DNA of 64,000 nt from Candidatus Poribacteria bacterium (lineage in GTDB: Bacteria; Poribacteria; WGA-4E; WGA-3G), in the NCBI GenBank assembly GCA_958295815.1, contig OY282374.1, positions 1,384,856 to 1,448,855 of the forward strand, written 5' to 3'. Numbering within the stretch: the first letter of the stretch is position 1; the number at the start of each line of letters is the position of its first letter. Shown one piece after another: positions 1-8,579 of the stretch. The notes under the pieces are model-generated. The model saw nothing but the letters and a program-made list of their open reading frames with translations. It was not told the origin of the DNA and made no database searches. The position numbers and the translations under genes were made by a program.

Positions 1-172
1 ATACGGATCTGGCGGTATCGACAATGTATTGTTTATAGGTGGGCGATAGTAAAACAACAAAGACAAGGACAAGCAGAATGAGAACAATGGCTAAGAAGTA
101 GGTTACCCACTTTTGGTCGAGCAGGTCTGCTTTGTCAAGCGTGTGTTTGGCAGTATTGCGTCTTGTTTTCAT
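1..172 (-). CDS. Small membrane-anchored protein, truncated at window edge
   Basis: The first 57 codons of a minus-strand gene are visible before the left edge cuts it off. The start is ATG at 172-170, preceded eight nt upstream by a strong GAGGTGG ribosome site. The N-terminus is basic (MKTRRNTAKHTL), then DKADLLDQKW, then one hydrophobic helix of about 20 residues rich in L, V and F (residues about 24-45), ending in SPTYKQY. This is a signal-anchor or the first helix of an integral membrane protein. It has its own promoter and is separated from pnp by a terminator. The family is not recognisable from the part seen. Confidence 0.7.
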   Translation of the reverse strand, partial: MKTRRNTAKHTLDKADLLDQKWVTYFLAIVLILLVLVFVVLLSPTYKQYIVDTARSV

Positions 173-229
173 GTGTGCCACCTCTTGTTATGCTGGTATA
201 TCTTACTGCGGTTAAAATCGTGTATTCAA

Positions 230-258
230 ATTATAGCAAAAAAATAAATGATATGCAA
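230..258 (-). promoter_or_regulatory. Sigma-70 promoter for the truncated left-edge gene
   Basis: Minus strand: TTGCAT (258-253), 17-nt spacer, TATAAT (235-230). The -10 box is perfect and the gene start lies about 58 nt downstream. Confidence 0.65.
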
Positions 259-272
259 AACTTTTAAACAGA

Positions 273-302
273 AATAGGCGAGGTTTCTTAACCTCGCCTA
301 TT
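273..302 (-). terminator. Terminator after pnp
   Basis: A perfect 13-bp inverted repeat (273-285 with 290-302, 4-nt loop) lies 42 nt past the pnp stop. On the minus strand the T run after it is short and mixed. The ends (ATAGGCGAGG) resemble the other TAGGC-ended hairpins in the window, so it may be a repeat element used as a terminator. Confidence 0.7.
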
Positions 303-343
303 AATTGGGGGGATTGCAATGTTAGAACTCGGACGGTTTCCTA

Positions 344-2671
344 CTATCGAGGACGTCCTTTGGGGATACGTGGTGAGCGACGATTCCGGAAATCTCGGTT
401 ATTATCGCGTTGCTCATAACGGTTGTTACGACGTTCGCGGTTGTCATTACCACGCCTGTCCCGTGAGTCCCGTGAGTCTCGATTGTCTCGGTAGTTGGAG
501 CGTCCGGTGTCCCGGGCGTCTCGCGGTCCACTCCGATCAGATGAGAAATCGTCCTCATTGCTCGACTCAATTTTCAGTTCTTCAACGGGGACGCCACCGG
601 CGGCGACGAGTGTCAAGTCTACACGATCTTGTTCGTCGATAGTGAGGATACGGACGGTGACTTCGTCACCCACTTGCATCACATCCTCAGCACGGCGGAC
701 ATAGCCATCTCCCATTTGCGAAATATGGACGAGTCCATCCTTACCCGGCAAGATCTCCACGAACGCGCCGAATGGTGCGGTTCGGACAACTTTTCCGGTG
801 TACTCTTTCCCAATTTCAGGCATGGCAGTGATGGCAAGGACTTTCTCCTCAGCGCGTTTGACATCTTCAGCACTTGTGGCTGCGATTTCAACAGTTCCAT
901 CGTCTTCAATATTGATGGTTGTGTTGGTCTCTTCTTGGATGCCTTGTACGGTTTTGCCGCGTGGCCCGATGAGATCTTTAATTTTCTGCGTCGCGATTTG
1001 AAGCGAATGGATTCGAGGAGCGTAGGGCGAAAGTTCGGCGCGAGGTTCTGCTATGACAGCATTCATCTGCTCAATGACTGCGAGACGTGCCTCTTTCGCT
1101 TGATGGATCGCTCGGCGCATCAATTCTGGGCTAACGCCTTCAATCTTGATGTCCATTTGGACAGCGGTGACGCCTTCACTGGTCCCTGCGACCTTAAAGT
1201 CCATATCACCGAGAAAATCTTCAGTGCCGAGCATGTCCGTGAGAATTGCTTCCTGTTCGCCTTCCTTGATGAGTCCAACGCCAATTCCGGCAACGGGTCT
1301 TTTAAGCGGAACACCAGCATCTAAGAGTGCTAATGTCGCGCCACAGACGGTTGCCATTGATGATGAAGCGTTAGATTCCAAGATTTCTGATACCATTCGG
1401 ATGGTATAATGGAAGTCCTCTTTCTCTGGAATAACAGGTTCAAGAGCTTTTTGTGCCAGGGCACCATGCCCAATTTCTCGGCGACCGGGACCCATCATTC
1501 GTTTGACTTCACCTGTGCTAAAGGGAGGGAAGTTGTAGTGTAGGAAGAAAGATTGTCTTGATTCACCATCAAGCCCACGTTGTACATCTTCATCGCCTGA
1601 TGTGCCGAGTGTCGTTACACAGAGTGCTTGTGTCTGCCCTCTACTAAAGAGTGCTGATCCGTGGGTGTGCGGGAGCAGTGAAACTTCTCCGGAGATAGAA
1701 CGGATATCCGTTACACCGCGTCCATCGACCCGTTTACCTTGGGTCAGGATGGCTTCGCGCATCTCTTCTTTTTCGATTTCATTTAATATAGAGACGGCGT
1801 CTTTTGCTGCGTTTGGATCTGCTTCTTCAGACGTATCCTCAAGGATTTCTGATAAGACTTCTTCTTGGACCTGTTCAAGATAATCTTCACGTAATTTCTT
1901 GTCTGCCATTCCGATGGAATCTCGGATCCGCGATGTGGCGAGATTCCGCACACGGAGGCTAAGGTCTGATTCGATACTTTTCGCTGCGTAATCACGTTTC
2001 GCGTTACTACATACAGCAGCCAATCCTTCTTGAAGTTTGATAATTTCTTTTATCTGTGCGTGAGCGGTGGCGATTGTGTCAATAACTTCGTCTTCAGGGA
2101 TTTCATGTCCACTACCTTCAACAGACATCACCGCGTCTGCCTTACCGCTTACGAATAGTTCCATTTCGGAGGCGTGTAATTCCTCATAACTCGGATTGAT
2201 TATCAGTTCGTTTTCAACTTTTCCCACAGTAACTGCGGCAACCGGACCGTTAAAGGGGATATCGGAAATCGACAAAGCGGCAGAGGTGCCGATGAGGGCG
2301 GGAACATCTGCGGGGTGAATGCCGTCCGATGAAAATACGTTACATAAAACTTGGACCTCTGCCTTAAAGTCTTTTGGAAAGAGAGGTCGGATGCAATGGT
2401 CAATTAGGCGAGCAATAAGTTGTTCTGATGTTCCAGGACGAGGCTCGCGTCTGCCATAAACTGTAGGGATACGTCCTGTAGCGTAGCCCCTCTCGCGGTA
2501 ATCTACTGTTAACGGAAAGAAATCTAAGTCATGTTCTCTATCATCCGCTACCACTGTAACTAAAACAACTGTTCCACCGTATTGGACCCAAACAGCTCCG
2601 TCTGCCTGTTTAGCAACTTTTCCGGTTTCAATCGATAACTTCTCGCTCCCAAGTTGCATTTCAACTTTCAT
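344..2671 (-). CDS. pnp: Polyribonucleotide nucleotidyltransferase (PNPase)
   Basis: PNPase degrades RNA 3' to 5' by phosphorolysis and can add 3' tails; it acts in the cytoplasm as a trimer. The 775-residue protein shows the complete order: first RNase PH domain, linking helical domain, second RNase PH domain (from about residue 315), KH domain (KIKDLIGPRGKTVQGI near 560) and S1 domain (GKVVRTAPFGAFVEI to about 690). Residues about 702-775 form an unusual R/D/N-rich tail with repeated RDNRDSRD-like units, likely disordered and possibly RNA- or partner-binding. It follows rpsO, as in many bacteria. An AGGAG site lies 11 nt before the ATG. Confidence 0.97.
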   Translation of the reverse strand: MKVEMQLGSEKLSIETGKVAKQADGAVWVQYGGTVVLVTVVADDREHDLDFFPLTVDYRERGYATGRIPTVYGRREPRPGTSEQLIARLIDHCIRPLFPKDFKAEVQVLCNVFSSDGIHPADVPALIGTSAALSISDIPFNGPVAAVTVGKVENELIINPSYEELHASEMELFVSGKADAVMSVEGSGHEIPEDEVIDTIATAHAQIKEIIKLQEGLAAVCSNAKRDYAAKSIESDLSLRVRNLATSRIRDSIGMADKKLREDYLEQVQEEVLSEILEDTSEEADPNAAKDAVSILNEIEKEEMREAILTQGKRVDGRGVTDIRSISGEVSLLPHTHGSALFSRGQTQALCVTTLGTSGDEDVQRGLDGESRQSFFLHYNFPPFSTGEVKRMMGPGRREIGHGALAQKALEPVIPEKEDFHYTIRMVSEILESNASSSMATVCGATLALLDAGVPLKRPVAGIGVGLIKEGEQEAILTDMLGTEDFLGDMDFKVAGTSEGVTAVQMDIKIEGVSPELMRRAIHQAKEARLAVIEQMNAVIAEPRAELSPYAPRIHSLQIATQKIKDLIGPRGKTVQGIQEETNTTINIEDDGTVEIAATSAEDVKRAEEKVLAITAMPEIGKEYTGKVVRTAPFGAFVEILPGKDGLVHISQMGDGYVRRAEDVMQVGDEVTVRILTIDEQDRVDLTLVAAGGVPVEELKIESSNEDDFSSDRSGPRDARDTGRSNYRDNRDSRDSRDRRGNDNRERRNNRYEQRDNNRDFRNRRSPRIPKGRPR

Positions 2672-2727
2672 TCTGTATACTACTCCTGTATTTCCAATTT
2701 TTTCGTCGTGTTACCAAATATAATAAT

Positions 2728-2750
2728 AAAAAGGCGGTTGCTGTAGCCGC
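2728..2750 (-). terminator. Attenuator or terminator between rpsO and pnp
   Basis: On the minus strand a GC-rich imperfect hairpin (GCGG at 2737-2734 pairing with CCGC at 2750-2747) is followed by CTTTTTATTATTAT. A partial terminator between rpsO and pnp is known in E. coli; here the stem is short, so read-through into pnp is expected. Confidence 0.45.
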
Positions 2751-2799
2751 TAAGCGTTATATAAAGTGTATTCGTATCCGCTTGGCACCAGCGAAAAAC

Positions 2800-3090
2800 C
2801 TAATTTCTTCTCGATCCGATAGTGTCCCGAATTCCAAGTTCGTCAACTAAACGGTAATAGCGCGAAACATCCTTTTTATAAAGATACCGTAACAAACGAC
2901 GCTGTTTGCCAACAAGGCGGTAAAGTCCGTGGCGGGAATGATGATCCTTCCGGTGTGTCTGAAAATGTTCAGTCAACTGTCGAATACGAGCAGTTAAAAT
3001 CGCCACTTGAGCCTCTGGAGAGCCAGTATCCTGTTGGTGTATCTGGTACTGTTGCAATAATTCTTTTTTCTCTGCTGCACTAATTGCCAA
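2800..3090 (-). CDS. rpsO: 30S ribosomal protein S15
   Basis: S15 binds 16S rRNA in the platform of the small subunit. The protein has the family core ([39 protein letters not shown]). A TTG codon at 3090-3088 is chosen as start because a near-perfect AAAGGAGG lies eight nt upstream and the S15 homology begins there; longer frames reaching 3198 carry no S15 sequence. This gives 96 residues, slightly longer than the usual 88-89 because of a [11 protein letters not shown] tail. It has its own promoter and a structured leader, which suits autoregulation by S15 binding its own mRNA. Confidence 0.95.
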   Translation of the reverse strand: MAISAAEKKELLQQYQIHQQDTGSPEAQVAILTARIRQLTEHFQTHRKDHHSRHGLYRLVGKQRRLLRYLYKKDVSRYYRLVDELGIRDTIGSRRN

Positions 3091-3279
3091 CTTGTCCACC
3101 TCCTTTAGGTTGAACAACTGATTTGAACTACAGGTTTCGGAAACCTGCGACTTTTGTCTTGTCGAAGATCGTCTCATAAAACGCACTCTATGAAACAATA
3201 ATGCTTTGCGACGCTATATGAGATAAAAACCAAGTTGTTTCAGACGATCCCTCCGATTCTTATCTGCGTTTTAATGTAT
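3091..3279 (-). promoter_or_regulatory. rpsO 5' leader with a perfect hairpin, possible S15 autoregulatory site
   Basis: The predicted transcript starts near 3279, leaving a leader of about 190 nt. It contains a perfect 7-bp hairpin (CAGGTTT/AAACCTG, 3131-3147) preceded by a CGAC/GTCG helix, about 40 nt before the TTG start. S15 is known to bind leader structures of its own mRNA in several phyla. Assignment here is by position only. Confidence 0.4.
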
Positions 3280-3285
3280 GCATAT

Positions 3286-3314
3286 ATAATATCACAAACC
3301 GACCTGAAATTCAA
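3286..3314 (-). promoter_or_regulatory. Sigma-70 promoter of rpsO-pnp
   Basis: Minus strand: TTGAAT (3314-3309), 17-nt spacer, TATTAT (3291-3286), located between ribF and rpsO. It gives rpsO-pnp transcription independent of the upstream nus operon. Confidence 0.65.
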
Positions 3315-3349
3315 ATTTATCTTCTGTGCTTAGATGGTTATAATCAAGT

Positions 3350-4321
3350 TTAAGGATGCGCAGATTCGGCAAGAATCTCCGCTGCGACCATGACATCGCG
3401 TTGTATTTGTTGGATCAGAGATTGAAGATTTGGGAACTTCCGTTCGCTCCTAATTTTTTCTACGAAAAAGATTTCTACCGATTTACCATAGATGGTTTCA
3501 TTGAAATCAAAAAAGTAACTTTCTACTTGGAAATTCAATTCGTTAAATGTAGGACGTGTGCCAATGTTCAGGACACCATCTAACCACCTGCCCTCCAGTT
3601 TAGCACGGATTGCGTACACTCCGTTAGGTGGACAAATTTGATTGCGCGTATTTATATTTGCTGTCGGAAAACCGAGCTGCCGCCCTCTGCCATCACCCTT
3701 GATAACCTCACCAATCAATGAGTAAGGACGACCCAATAATTGCGAGCTCCATCGGAGATCACCCCTCGCGAGTGCTTGGCGGATGCGGGTGCTGTGGACT
3801 GGAGCTCCGTTTATCTCTGTTGGTGGGACGATCGTGACATCAAACGGATAATCCTCACTGATTTCTGCCAACCGTTGTGCGTTCCCCGCGCGATTTTTCC
3901 CGAATTGGCAGGCGTACCCAACGACGACATGTTTGGCTCGACATTTTTCCAAGAGAACCTTTTCGACAAAAGATTCGGGAGACATTGCCGCAATTTGTGC
4001 GTCAAAACTGAGAATAACGATTTTATCGATACCAAATTGTTGGAGGATTTCAATGCGCTTGGGAAGATGGGTTAGGATAGGAGGACATCGCTCTGGGGAT
4101 AAAAAAGCGAGTGGATGCGGGTAGAATCCAACTAATACGCTTATTAATTTATCTTGCGCAGCACGCTGTAGAAGCGTTTTGATAACCGCTTGGTGTCCAA
4201 TATGGATGCCGTCAAATACACCGAAAGTAACTACAGTGTTTCTCTCGAATCCAGCAATTTCGTCTAAATTATAAGTTGTTATCGCGATTGGATCATCGCT
4301 TTTACTGAAGGCGTTTTCCAC
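3350..4321 (-). CDS. ribF: Bifunctional riboflavin kinase / FMN adenylyltransferase
   Basis: RibF converts riboflavin to FMN and then FAD. The N-terminal adenylyltransferase carries GVFDGIHIGHQAV (the HIGH nucleotidyl-transfer motif); the C-terminal flavokinase domain carries GRGRQLGFPTANI. Length (323 residues) is normal. The start is taken as GTG at 4321-4319 because AAGGA sits nine nt upstream; a TTG three codons earlier, overlapping the nrnA stop, has the same AAGGA directly abutting it and is less likely. The gene follows nrnA in the nus operon, where truB usually precedes ribF; no truB is present here. Confidence 0.95.
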   Translation of the reverse strand: MENAFSKSDDPIAITTYNLDEIAGFERNTVVTFGVFDGIHIGHQAVIKTLLQRAAQDKLISVLVGFYPHPLAFLSPERCPPILTHLPKRIEILQQFGIDKIVILSFDAQIAAMSPESFVEKVLLEKCRAKHVVVGYACQFGKNRAGNAQRLAEISEDYPFDVTIVPPTEINGAPVHSTRIRQALARGDLRWSSQLLGRPYSLIGEVIKGDGRGRQLGFPTANINTRNQICPPNGVYAIRAKLEGRWLDGVLNIGTRPTFNELNFQVESYFFDFNETIYGKSVEIFFVEKIRSERKFPNLQSLIQQIQRDVMVAAEILAESAHP

Positions 4322-4326
4322 GTTTT

Positions 4327-5358
4327 TCAATCCTTGAGAGAATCACCACATCTCGTGGAGGGCTGATTGATGTAACGTTGCGCGGTGTGAACGAGGGCTG
4401 TAATTGCTGATAAATAAGGCATGACAACCCGACAACCTGCAGCACGTGAGTGTCCACCGCCTTCAAACTCCGAGGCCAACTCACTAACATCTACTTGACC
4501 TTGGCTCCGTAGGCTGACTTTCGTACTTCCATCCAGTTGTTCGCAGACACACAGTGCGACTTCAACGCCTGCAATCGCTTGAATTTGATTTACCACACCC
4601 TCTACAGCTTCAGAAGTTGTCCCGGTCTTTAGGAACATCGTTTGTGTAGCATATACGGAGGCTATCTTACCGTCATCTGTTACTTGCAGGGTGCGGAGAA
4701 TTTCGCTTAACAGACGAATTTTACTGACGGGGATATGTTCGTAGACATGTCGATAAACTTCATCGGGAGCAAAGTCCCCTATCTCAATCAATTCTGCTGC
4801 GATACGATGTGTTTCTGCAGTGGCATTACTATACCGGAAACAGCCAGTGTCAAACATCAACCCTGTATACAAACAGATGGCACATGCTTTGCTTATTGGG
4901 GTTTGGTGGTGCTTGATGAGAGTGTATACGATCTCTGATGTAGAGGAGGCAGAAGGTTTGATGAGATTGATGTCCCCGAAGGCTTCCGCTGTTGCGTGAT
5001 GATCAATGTTAACCAGCGTATGTGTAGGCAGCAAAGTTGCTGCAAGTGCCTTACCGATCCGTTCGAGAGTACTTGCATCCAGTACAACCAGTACCTCTGG
5101 ACGATAAGTGCCGACCGAATGGATGTCTTCAATGCTATCCCAAGACGGCAGGAATCTGTAGTTAACGGGTACTGCGTCAGTGTTAAATATTCGAACGGAT
5201 TTCCCTAACTGCGTTAGAAAGAGATAGAGACTTAATTCGGAACCGATCGCATCACCATCTGGATTAATGTGCGTTGAGAGCGCGAAGTTCTGGTGCCGAT
5301 CCAGTAGCGCGAGGAGTGTGCCGTAGTTATACATATCAGCCGTATGTAGGGTGTTCAT
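4327..5358 (-). CDS. nrnA: DHH/DHHA1 phosphoesterase, NrnA-type nanoRNase/pAp phosphatase
   Basis: NrnA-type enzymes hydrolyse very short oligoribonucleotides and 3'-phosphoadenosine 5'-phosphate. The DHH domain is seen in STHINPDGDAIGSE (near residue 29), VLDASTLERIG and NIDHHATAEAFG; the C-terminal DHHA1 domain ends with GGGHSRAAGCRV. Length is 343 residues. Its ATG overlaps the rbfA stop (ATGA), so translation is probably coupled. A DHH phosphoesterase between rbfA and ribF is a known arrangement, where it normally sits next to truB. Specificity for nanoRNA rather than c-di-AMP is inferred from position. Confidence 0.88.
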   Translation of the reverse strand: MNTLHTADMYNYGTLLALLDRHQNFALSTHINPDGDAIGSELSLYLFLTQLGKSVRIFNTDAVPVNYRFLPSWDSIEDIHSVGTYRPEVLVVLDASTLERIGKALAATLLPTHTLVNIDHHATAEAFGDINLIKPSASSTSEIVYTLIKHHQTPISKACAICLYTGLMFDTGCFRYSNATAETHRIAAELIEIGDFAPDEVYRHVYEHIPVSKIRLLSEILRTLQVTDDGKIASVYATQTMFLKTGTTSEAVEGVVNQIQAIAGVEVALCVCEQLDGSTKVSLRSQGQVDVSELASEFEGGGHSRAAGCRVVMPYLSAITALVHTAQRYINQPSTRCGDSLKD

Positions 5359-5738
5359 GAAAGGTCCGGTGTGTCGTTTTCAGGCGTTTCGTCTTCGGAT
5401 TCAACAGATTTGAGAAGTCCATCTATTTTGAAGAGGTAGTCGGCAGATTCATCAATGGCGAATCGGAGTTCTGGTGAGTAGCGGAGTGTAAGGCGGTTCC
5501 CGATTTCTCGTCTAAGGAAACCTGCCGCACTTTTCAAGCCTGCAAGTGCCTTATCCTTTTGGGCTTTGTCTCCGATGACACTCACTTTTACATCTGCGTA
5601 TTTCAGATCCGGTGAGATTTCTGCTTGCGTAATAGTGCAAAGTGCGACGCGTGGATCTTTAACAGAACGCTGGATAATTTCGCTCAATTCTCGTTGAATT
5701 AGAGCAGCAACGCGATCTTGCCTTCTATTGTTTATCAT
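5355..5738 (-). CDS. rbfA: Ribosome-binding factor A
   Basis: RbfA helps 30S maturation by acting on the 5' end region of 16S rRNA. The protein (127 residues) has the family start (RRQDRVAALIQRELSEII), the KDPRVALCTIT segment and the KH-like core ending in SPELRFAIDESADY. A short acidic tail (ESEDETPENDTPD) follows. It overlaps nrnA by four nt and follows ylxP in the nus operon. Confidence 0.93.
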   Translation of the reverse strand: MINNRRQDRVAALIQRELSEIIQRSVKDPRVALCTITQAEISPDLKYADVKVSVIGDKAQKDKALAGLKSAAGFLRREIGNRLTLRYSPELRFAIDESADYLFKIDGLLKSVESEDETPENDTPDLS

Positions 5739-5781
5739 AATATCCCTATCTTTAACTGTAGGTCTTCACCTGAAATCTGCG

Positions 5782-6066
5782 TTAAAAGAAAAATTCGGTT
5801 TTATAATCCACTAACTCAGCGTCTACATTTGCCTCAATAAAGGTGATAACGTGTGAGATGAGTCTGTTCAGATGCGCTGCATCGTTGGAAACTGATACAG
5901 CGGCTAAGACTGCGGTTTCATGCGCATTTAACGCTTCCACTTCCGCAACAGCAATATTGAACCGATTCTTGAGCCTCGCTATCAGGCTTTTTATAACTCG
6001 ACGTTTTGTCTTCAGTGAATGGCTCTGCGGAATTCGGAGCCAGATTTTACAAACACCGATGTGCAT
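5782..6066 (-). CDS. ylxP: DUF503 family protein, YlxP-like
   Basis: Small conserved protein of the nus-infB operon (YlxP, DUF503), linked in some bacteria to ribosome assembly but of unclear function. The family start MHIGVCKIWLRIPQSHSLK is visible; the ATG at 6066-6064 is used because the homology begins there, although a TTG at 6102 opens a longer frame. No good ribosome site precedes either start. Length is 94 residues. It lies between infB and rbfA, the same place as in Bacillus. Confidence 0.85.
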   Translation of the reverse strand: MHIGVCKIWLRIPQSHSLKTKRRVIKSLIARLKNRFNIAVAEVEALNAHETAVLAAVSVSNDAAHLNRLISHVITFIEANVDAELVDYKTEFFF

Positions 6067-6132
6067 GAAAACTATCAGTTGGTTATAAGCGTGATTTTTC
6101 AACCACGCTTTTTGTGAGAATAGTCGGTTCCT

Positions 6133-8178
6133 TTAGGAAAGTGAACGCGCGACTTGTTCGTGAACATAACATTCGAGAACGTCACCGACCTTCAAGTCAT
6201 CGAAGGTTTCGATACCTATACCACATTCATAATTCGCTTGCACTTCGGTCACACTGTCCTTGAAGCGGCGAAGCGAATTCACTTTCCCTTCGTGAATTAA
6301 GCGATTGTCGCGAAGGATACGAAGCGGTTGGTTGTAAGAGATCCGTCCCCAATTGACATAACTGCCCGCAACTAAGCCGAGCCGCGGCACTTTAAACAAT
6401 TCACGTACCTCCGCCCGTCCGATGACGACTTCACGGACTTCCGGATCTAATAAGCCTTCCATAGCTGAACGAATATAGGAGATGAGATTATAGATGACGT
6501 TATAAGTACGTACATCAATCCCTTCAGTTTCCTTTGCTTGTACAGCTTCTGTTGTTGGATGTACATTAAAACCGACGACAATGGCATTAGATGCGGAGGC
6601 AAGCAAAATGTCGGTTTCGGTAATACCACCGACTGCTTGGTGAATGATATTGATTTTAACCTCTGGCGTACTCAGGTCAAGTAGGGATGAAGCGACTGCT
6701 TGAACTGAACCTTGTACATCGCCTTTGAGGACAACATTGAGCTCCTTAATCTCGCCTTCCTGAATCTGTTGGAACAGGTTTTCTAAACTGACGTGACTAT
6801 TCGCCCCAAGTTTTTCAGTTCGATATTGGTCTTGCCGAGATTCACTGATGGTTCGTGCGTCCCTATCGGATTCAACGACATAGAATCTGTCACCTGCTTC
6901 TGGGACACCGGTGCAACCGAGGATTTCAACCGGGCATGAGGGACCTACTTGTTTCATACGTTTACCGTGGTCGTCTATCATTGCTCGAACTTTTCCAGAG
7001 TATCTCCCTGACACAAAGGAGTCTCCAACTCGTAGTGTTCCGGACTGTACAAGAACAGTCGCGATAGCTCCGCGTTCTTTGTCCACTTGTGCTTCAATGA
7101 CAATACCGCGAGCGGACTTGTTTGGGTTCGCTTTCAATTCAAGAAGTGCGGCTTCTAAGAGAAGCATTTCCAACAAAGTGTCAATACCGGTGCCCTCTGT
7201 CGCAGAAGTCTCAACACAAATTGTCTGTCCACCCCATTCTTCTGGAACGAGTTCCTGGTCTGAGAGTTGTTGTCGGATGTAGTCTGGACGTGCCCCGGGG
7301 ACATCTATTTTATTAATTGCCACTACGATTGGAACTTTGGCGGCTTTTGCGTGGCTAATGGCTTCAATTGTCTGAGGCATGATCCCGTCGTCGGCTGCAA
7401 CGATCAAAACGACAATATCGGTTACCTGCGCACCACGTGCCCGCATGGCGGTAAAAGCAGCGTGTCCGGGTGTATCTAAGAAAACAACGCTTCCAGTCTC
7501 CAAGTTCACATGATAAGCCCCAATATGTTGTGTGATATTCCCCGCCTCAGATTCACTGACATTTGATTGACGGATAGAGTCCAAAAGGGAAGTTTTGCCG
7601 TGATCAACGTGTCCCATGATTGTGACGACTGGGGCGCGAGGTTGTAAGGATTCCGGTGGATCCGGCTGATCTGTTAATAAGTCATCTTCCAACGTCCGTT
7701 CTTTGACGACCTCAAAATCGAAATGTTTCCCAAGCATCACGAGTGTATCATAATCCAGGCGTTGATTGATATTTGCCATGACTTTTAGCTTCATGAGTCG
7801 CATGATTAGTGCTGAAGGCTGTAATTCCAGTGCTGCCGCGAGGCTCGCGACCGTTGTGCCTTCTGTAATTTGCAAACTATCAGCTTTGTCAGGGCTTGTA
7901 TCAGGACTGCTTTCAGCAGATTCCTCAATTGTAGATGTATCTTCCTCATTCAAGTTTACTTTTGCTTTTAATTCAGATTCGATGAGCGCGACAGTTTCTG
8001 GATCGAGAGCACTCTTTTCGTTTTTAACTTGGATACCGTGCCCTTCTAATATAGCCATGAGTTCTCTGCTTGTTAGTTTATATTCATTTGCCAATTTAGA
8101 GACAGGAGTGCCTGAGTTTTGATTCGCTTCCTGATTGCCTTTGGTGGGCCTTCGCCTCTGTCGAGTGTTTTGTTTCAT
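6133..8178 (-). CDS. infB: Translation initiation factor IF-2
   Basis: IF-2 is the GTPase that places initiator tRNA on the ribosome and promotes subunit joining. The 681-residue protein has two IF2-N modules (about residues 30-70 and 105-155), the G domain with [17 protein letters not shown] and NKID, and the usual domains II-IV. The N-terminal extension is short compared with E. coli and lacks long repeats. The ATG overlaps the ylxR stop (ATGA), with GGAGGAAC upstream inside ylxR. Confidence 0.97.
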   Translation of the reverse strand: MKQNTRQRRRPTKGNQEANQNSGTPVSKLANEYKLTSRELMAILEGHGIQVKNEKSALDPETVALIESELKAKVNLNEEDTSTIEESAESSPDTSPDKADSLQITEGTTVASLAAALELQPSALIMRLMKLKVMANINQRLDYDTLVMLGKHFDFEVVKERTLEDDLLTDQPDPPESLQPRAPVVTIMGHVDHGKTSLLDSIRQSNVSESEAGNITQHIGAYHVNLETGSVVFLDTPGHAAFTAMRARGAQVTDIVVLIVAADDGIMPQTIEAISHAKAAKVPIVVAINKIDVPGARPDYIRQQLSDQELVPEEWGGQTICVETSATEGTGIDTLLEMLLLEAALLELKANPNKSARGIVIEAQVDKERGAIATVLVQSGTLRVGDSFVSGRYSGKVRAMIDDHGKRMKQVGPSCPVEILGCTGVPEAGDRFYVVESDRDARTISESRQDQYRTEKLGANSHVSLENLFQQIQEGEIKELNVVLKGDVQGSVQAVASSLLDLSTPEVKINIIHQAVGGITETDILLASASNAIVVGFNVHPTTEAVQAKETEGIDVRTYNVIYNLISYIRSAMEGLLDPEVREVVIGRAEVRELFKVPRLGLVAGSYVNWGRISYNQPLRILRDNRLIHEGKVNSLRRFKDSVTEVQANYECGIGIETFDDLKVGDVLECYVHEQVARSLS

Positions 8179-8519
8179 GATAGTTCCTCCTTTTTCCCTG
8201 TCGAACTGGTGGATTTTCTTGTACGTTCAAGAAGGACTTGTTCGAACCGCTCGATAACCCCACTTGTAAGTTGCGCACGTAATAAAGAATTAATCCGTTT
8301 TGGAGAGTTAAATGCTTTCTGAATGCAGGATTGAGAACAACAAACATAAGCCCCGCGCCCTGCTAATTTTTTTTGTCCGTCTATTTGCAGTGTTTCGTCT
8401 CCTTGACACACAAATCGGATTAACGTTTTCTGTGGAAATTTACTACGGCACCCGATACAAGTGCGAATAACATTCCTCACAAACTTCACCCACTTTTTTT
8501 GAGTCTTCTTCCAATCCAT
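8175..8519 (-). CDS. ylxR: YlxR family RNA-binding protein (DUF448)
   Basis: YlxR proteins are small nucleic-acid-binding proteins encoded between nusA and infB. The two family signatures are present: RTCIGCRSKFPQKTLIRFV near residue 19 and GRGAYVCCSQSCIQKAF near residue 54. Length is 114 residues, with a short basic C-terminal tail. The start at 8519 has no clear ribosome site, and an internal GTG closer to RTCIGC is possible. It overlaps infB by four nt. Confidence 0.88.
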   Translation of the reverse strand: MDWKKTQKKWVKFVRNVIRTCIGCRSKFPQKTLIRFVCQGDETLQIDGQKKLAGRGAYVCCSQSCIQKAFNSPKRINSLLRAQLTSGVIERFEQVLLERTRKSTSSTGKKEELS

Positions 8520-8579
8520 CGGATCGGTATATCTATAGTTCTCGTTTTGAAAATCTAAATTGAAAAAGACTTTGGGATA

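Noticed and set aside
629..1324. Open plus-strand frame of 231 codons opposite pnp
   Set aside because: pnp is certain on the other strand; the frame has no family features.
2782..2800. Second sigma-54 site (TTGGCAC)
   Set aside because: The -12 GC element is missing at the required distance.
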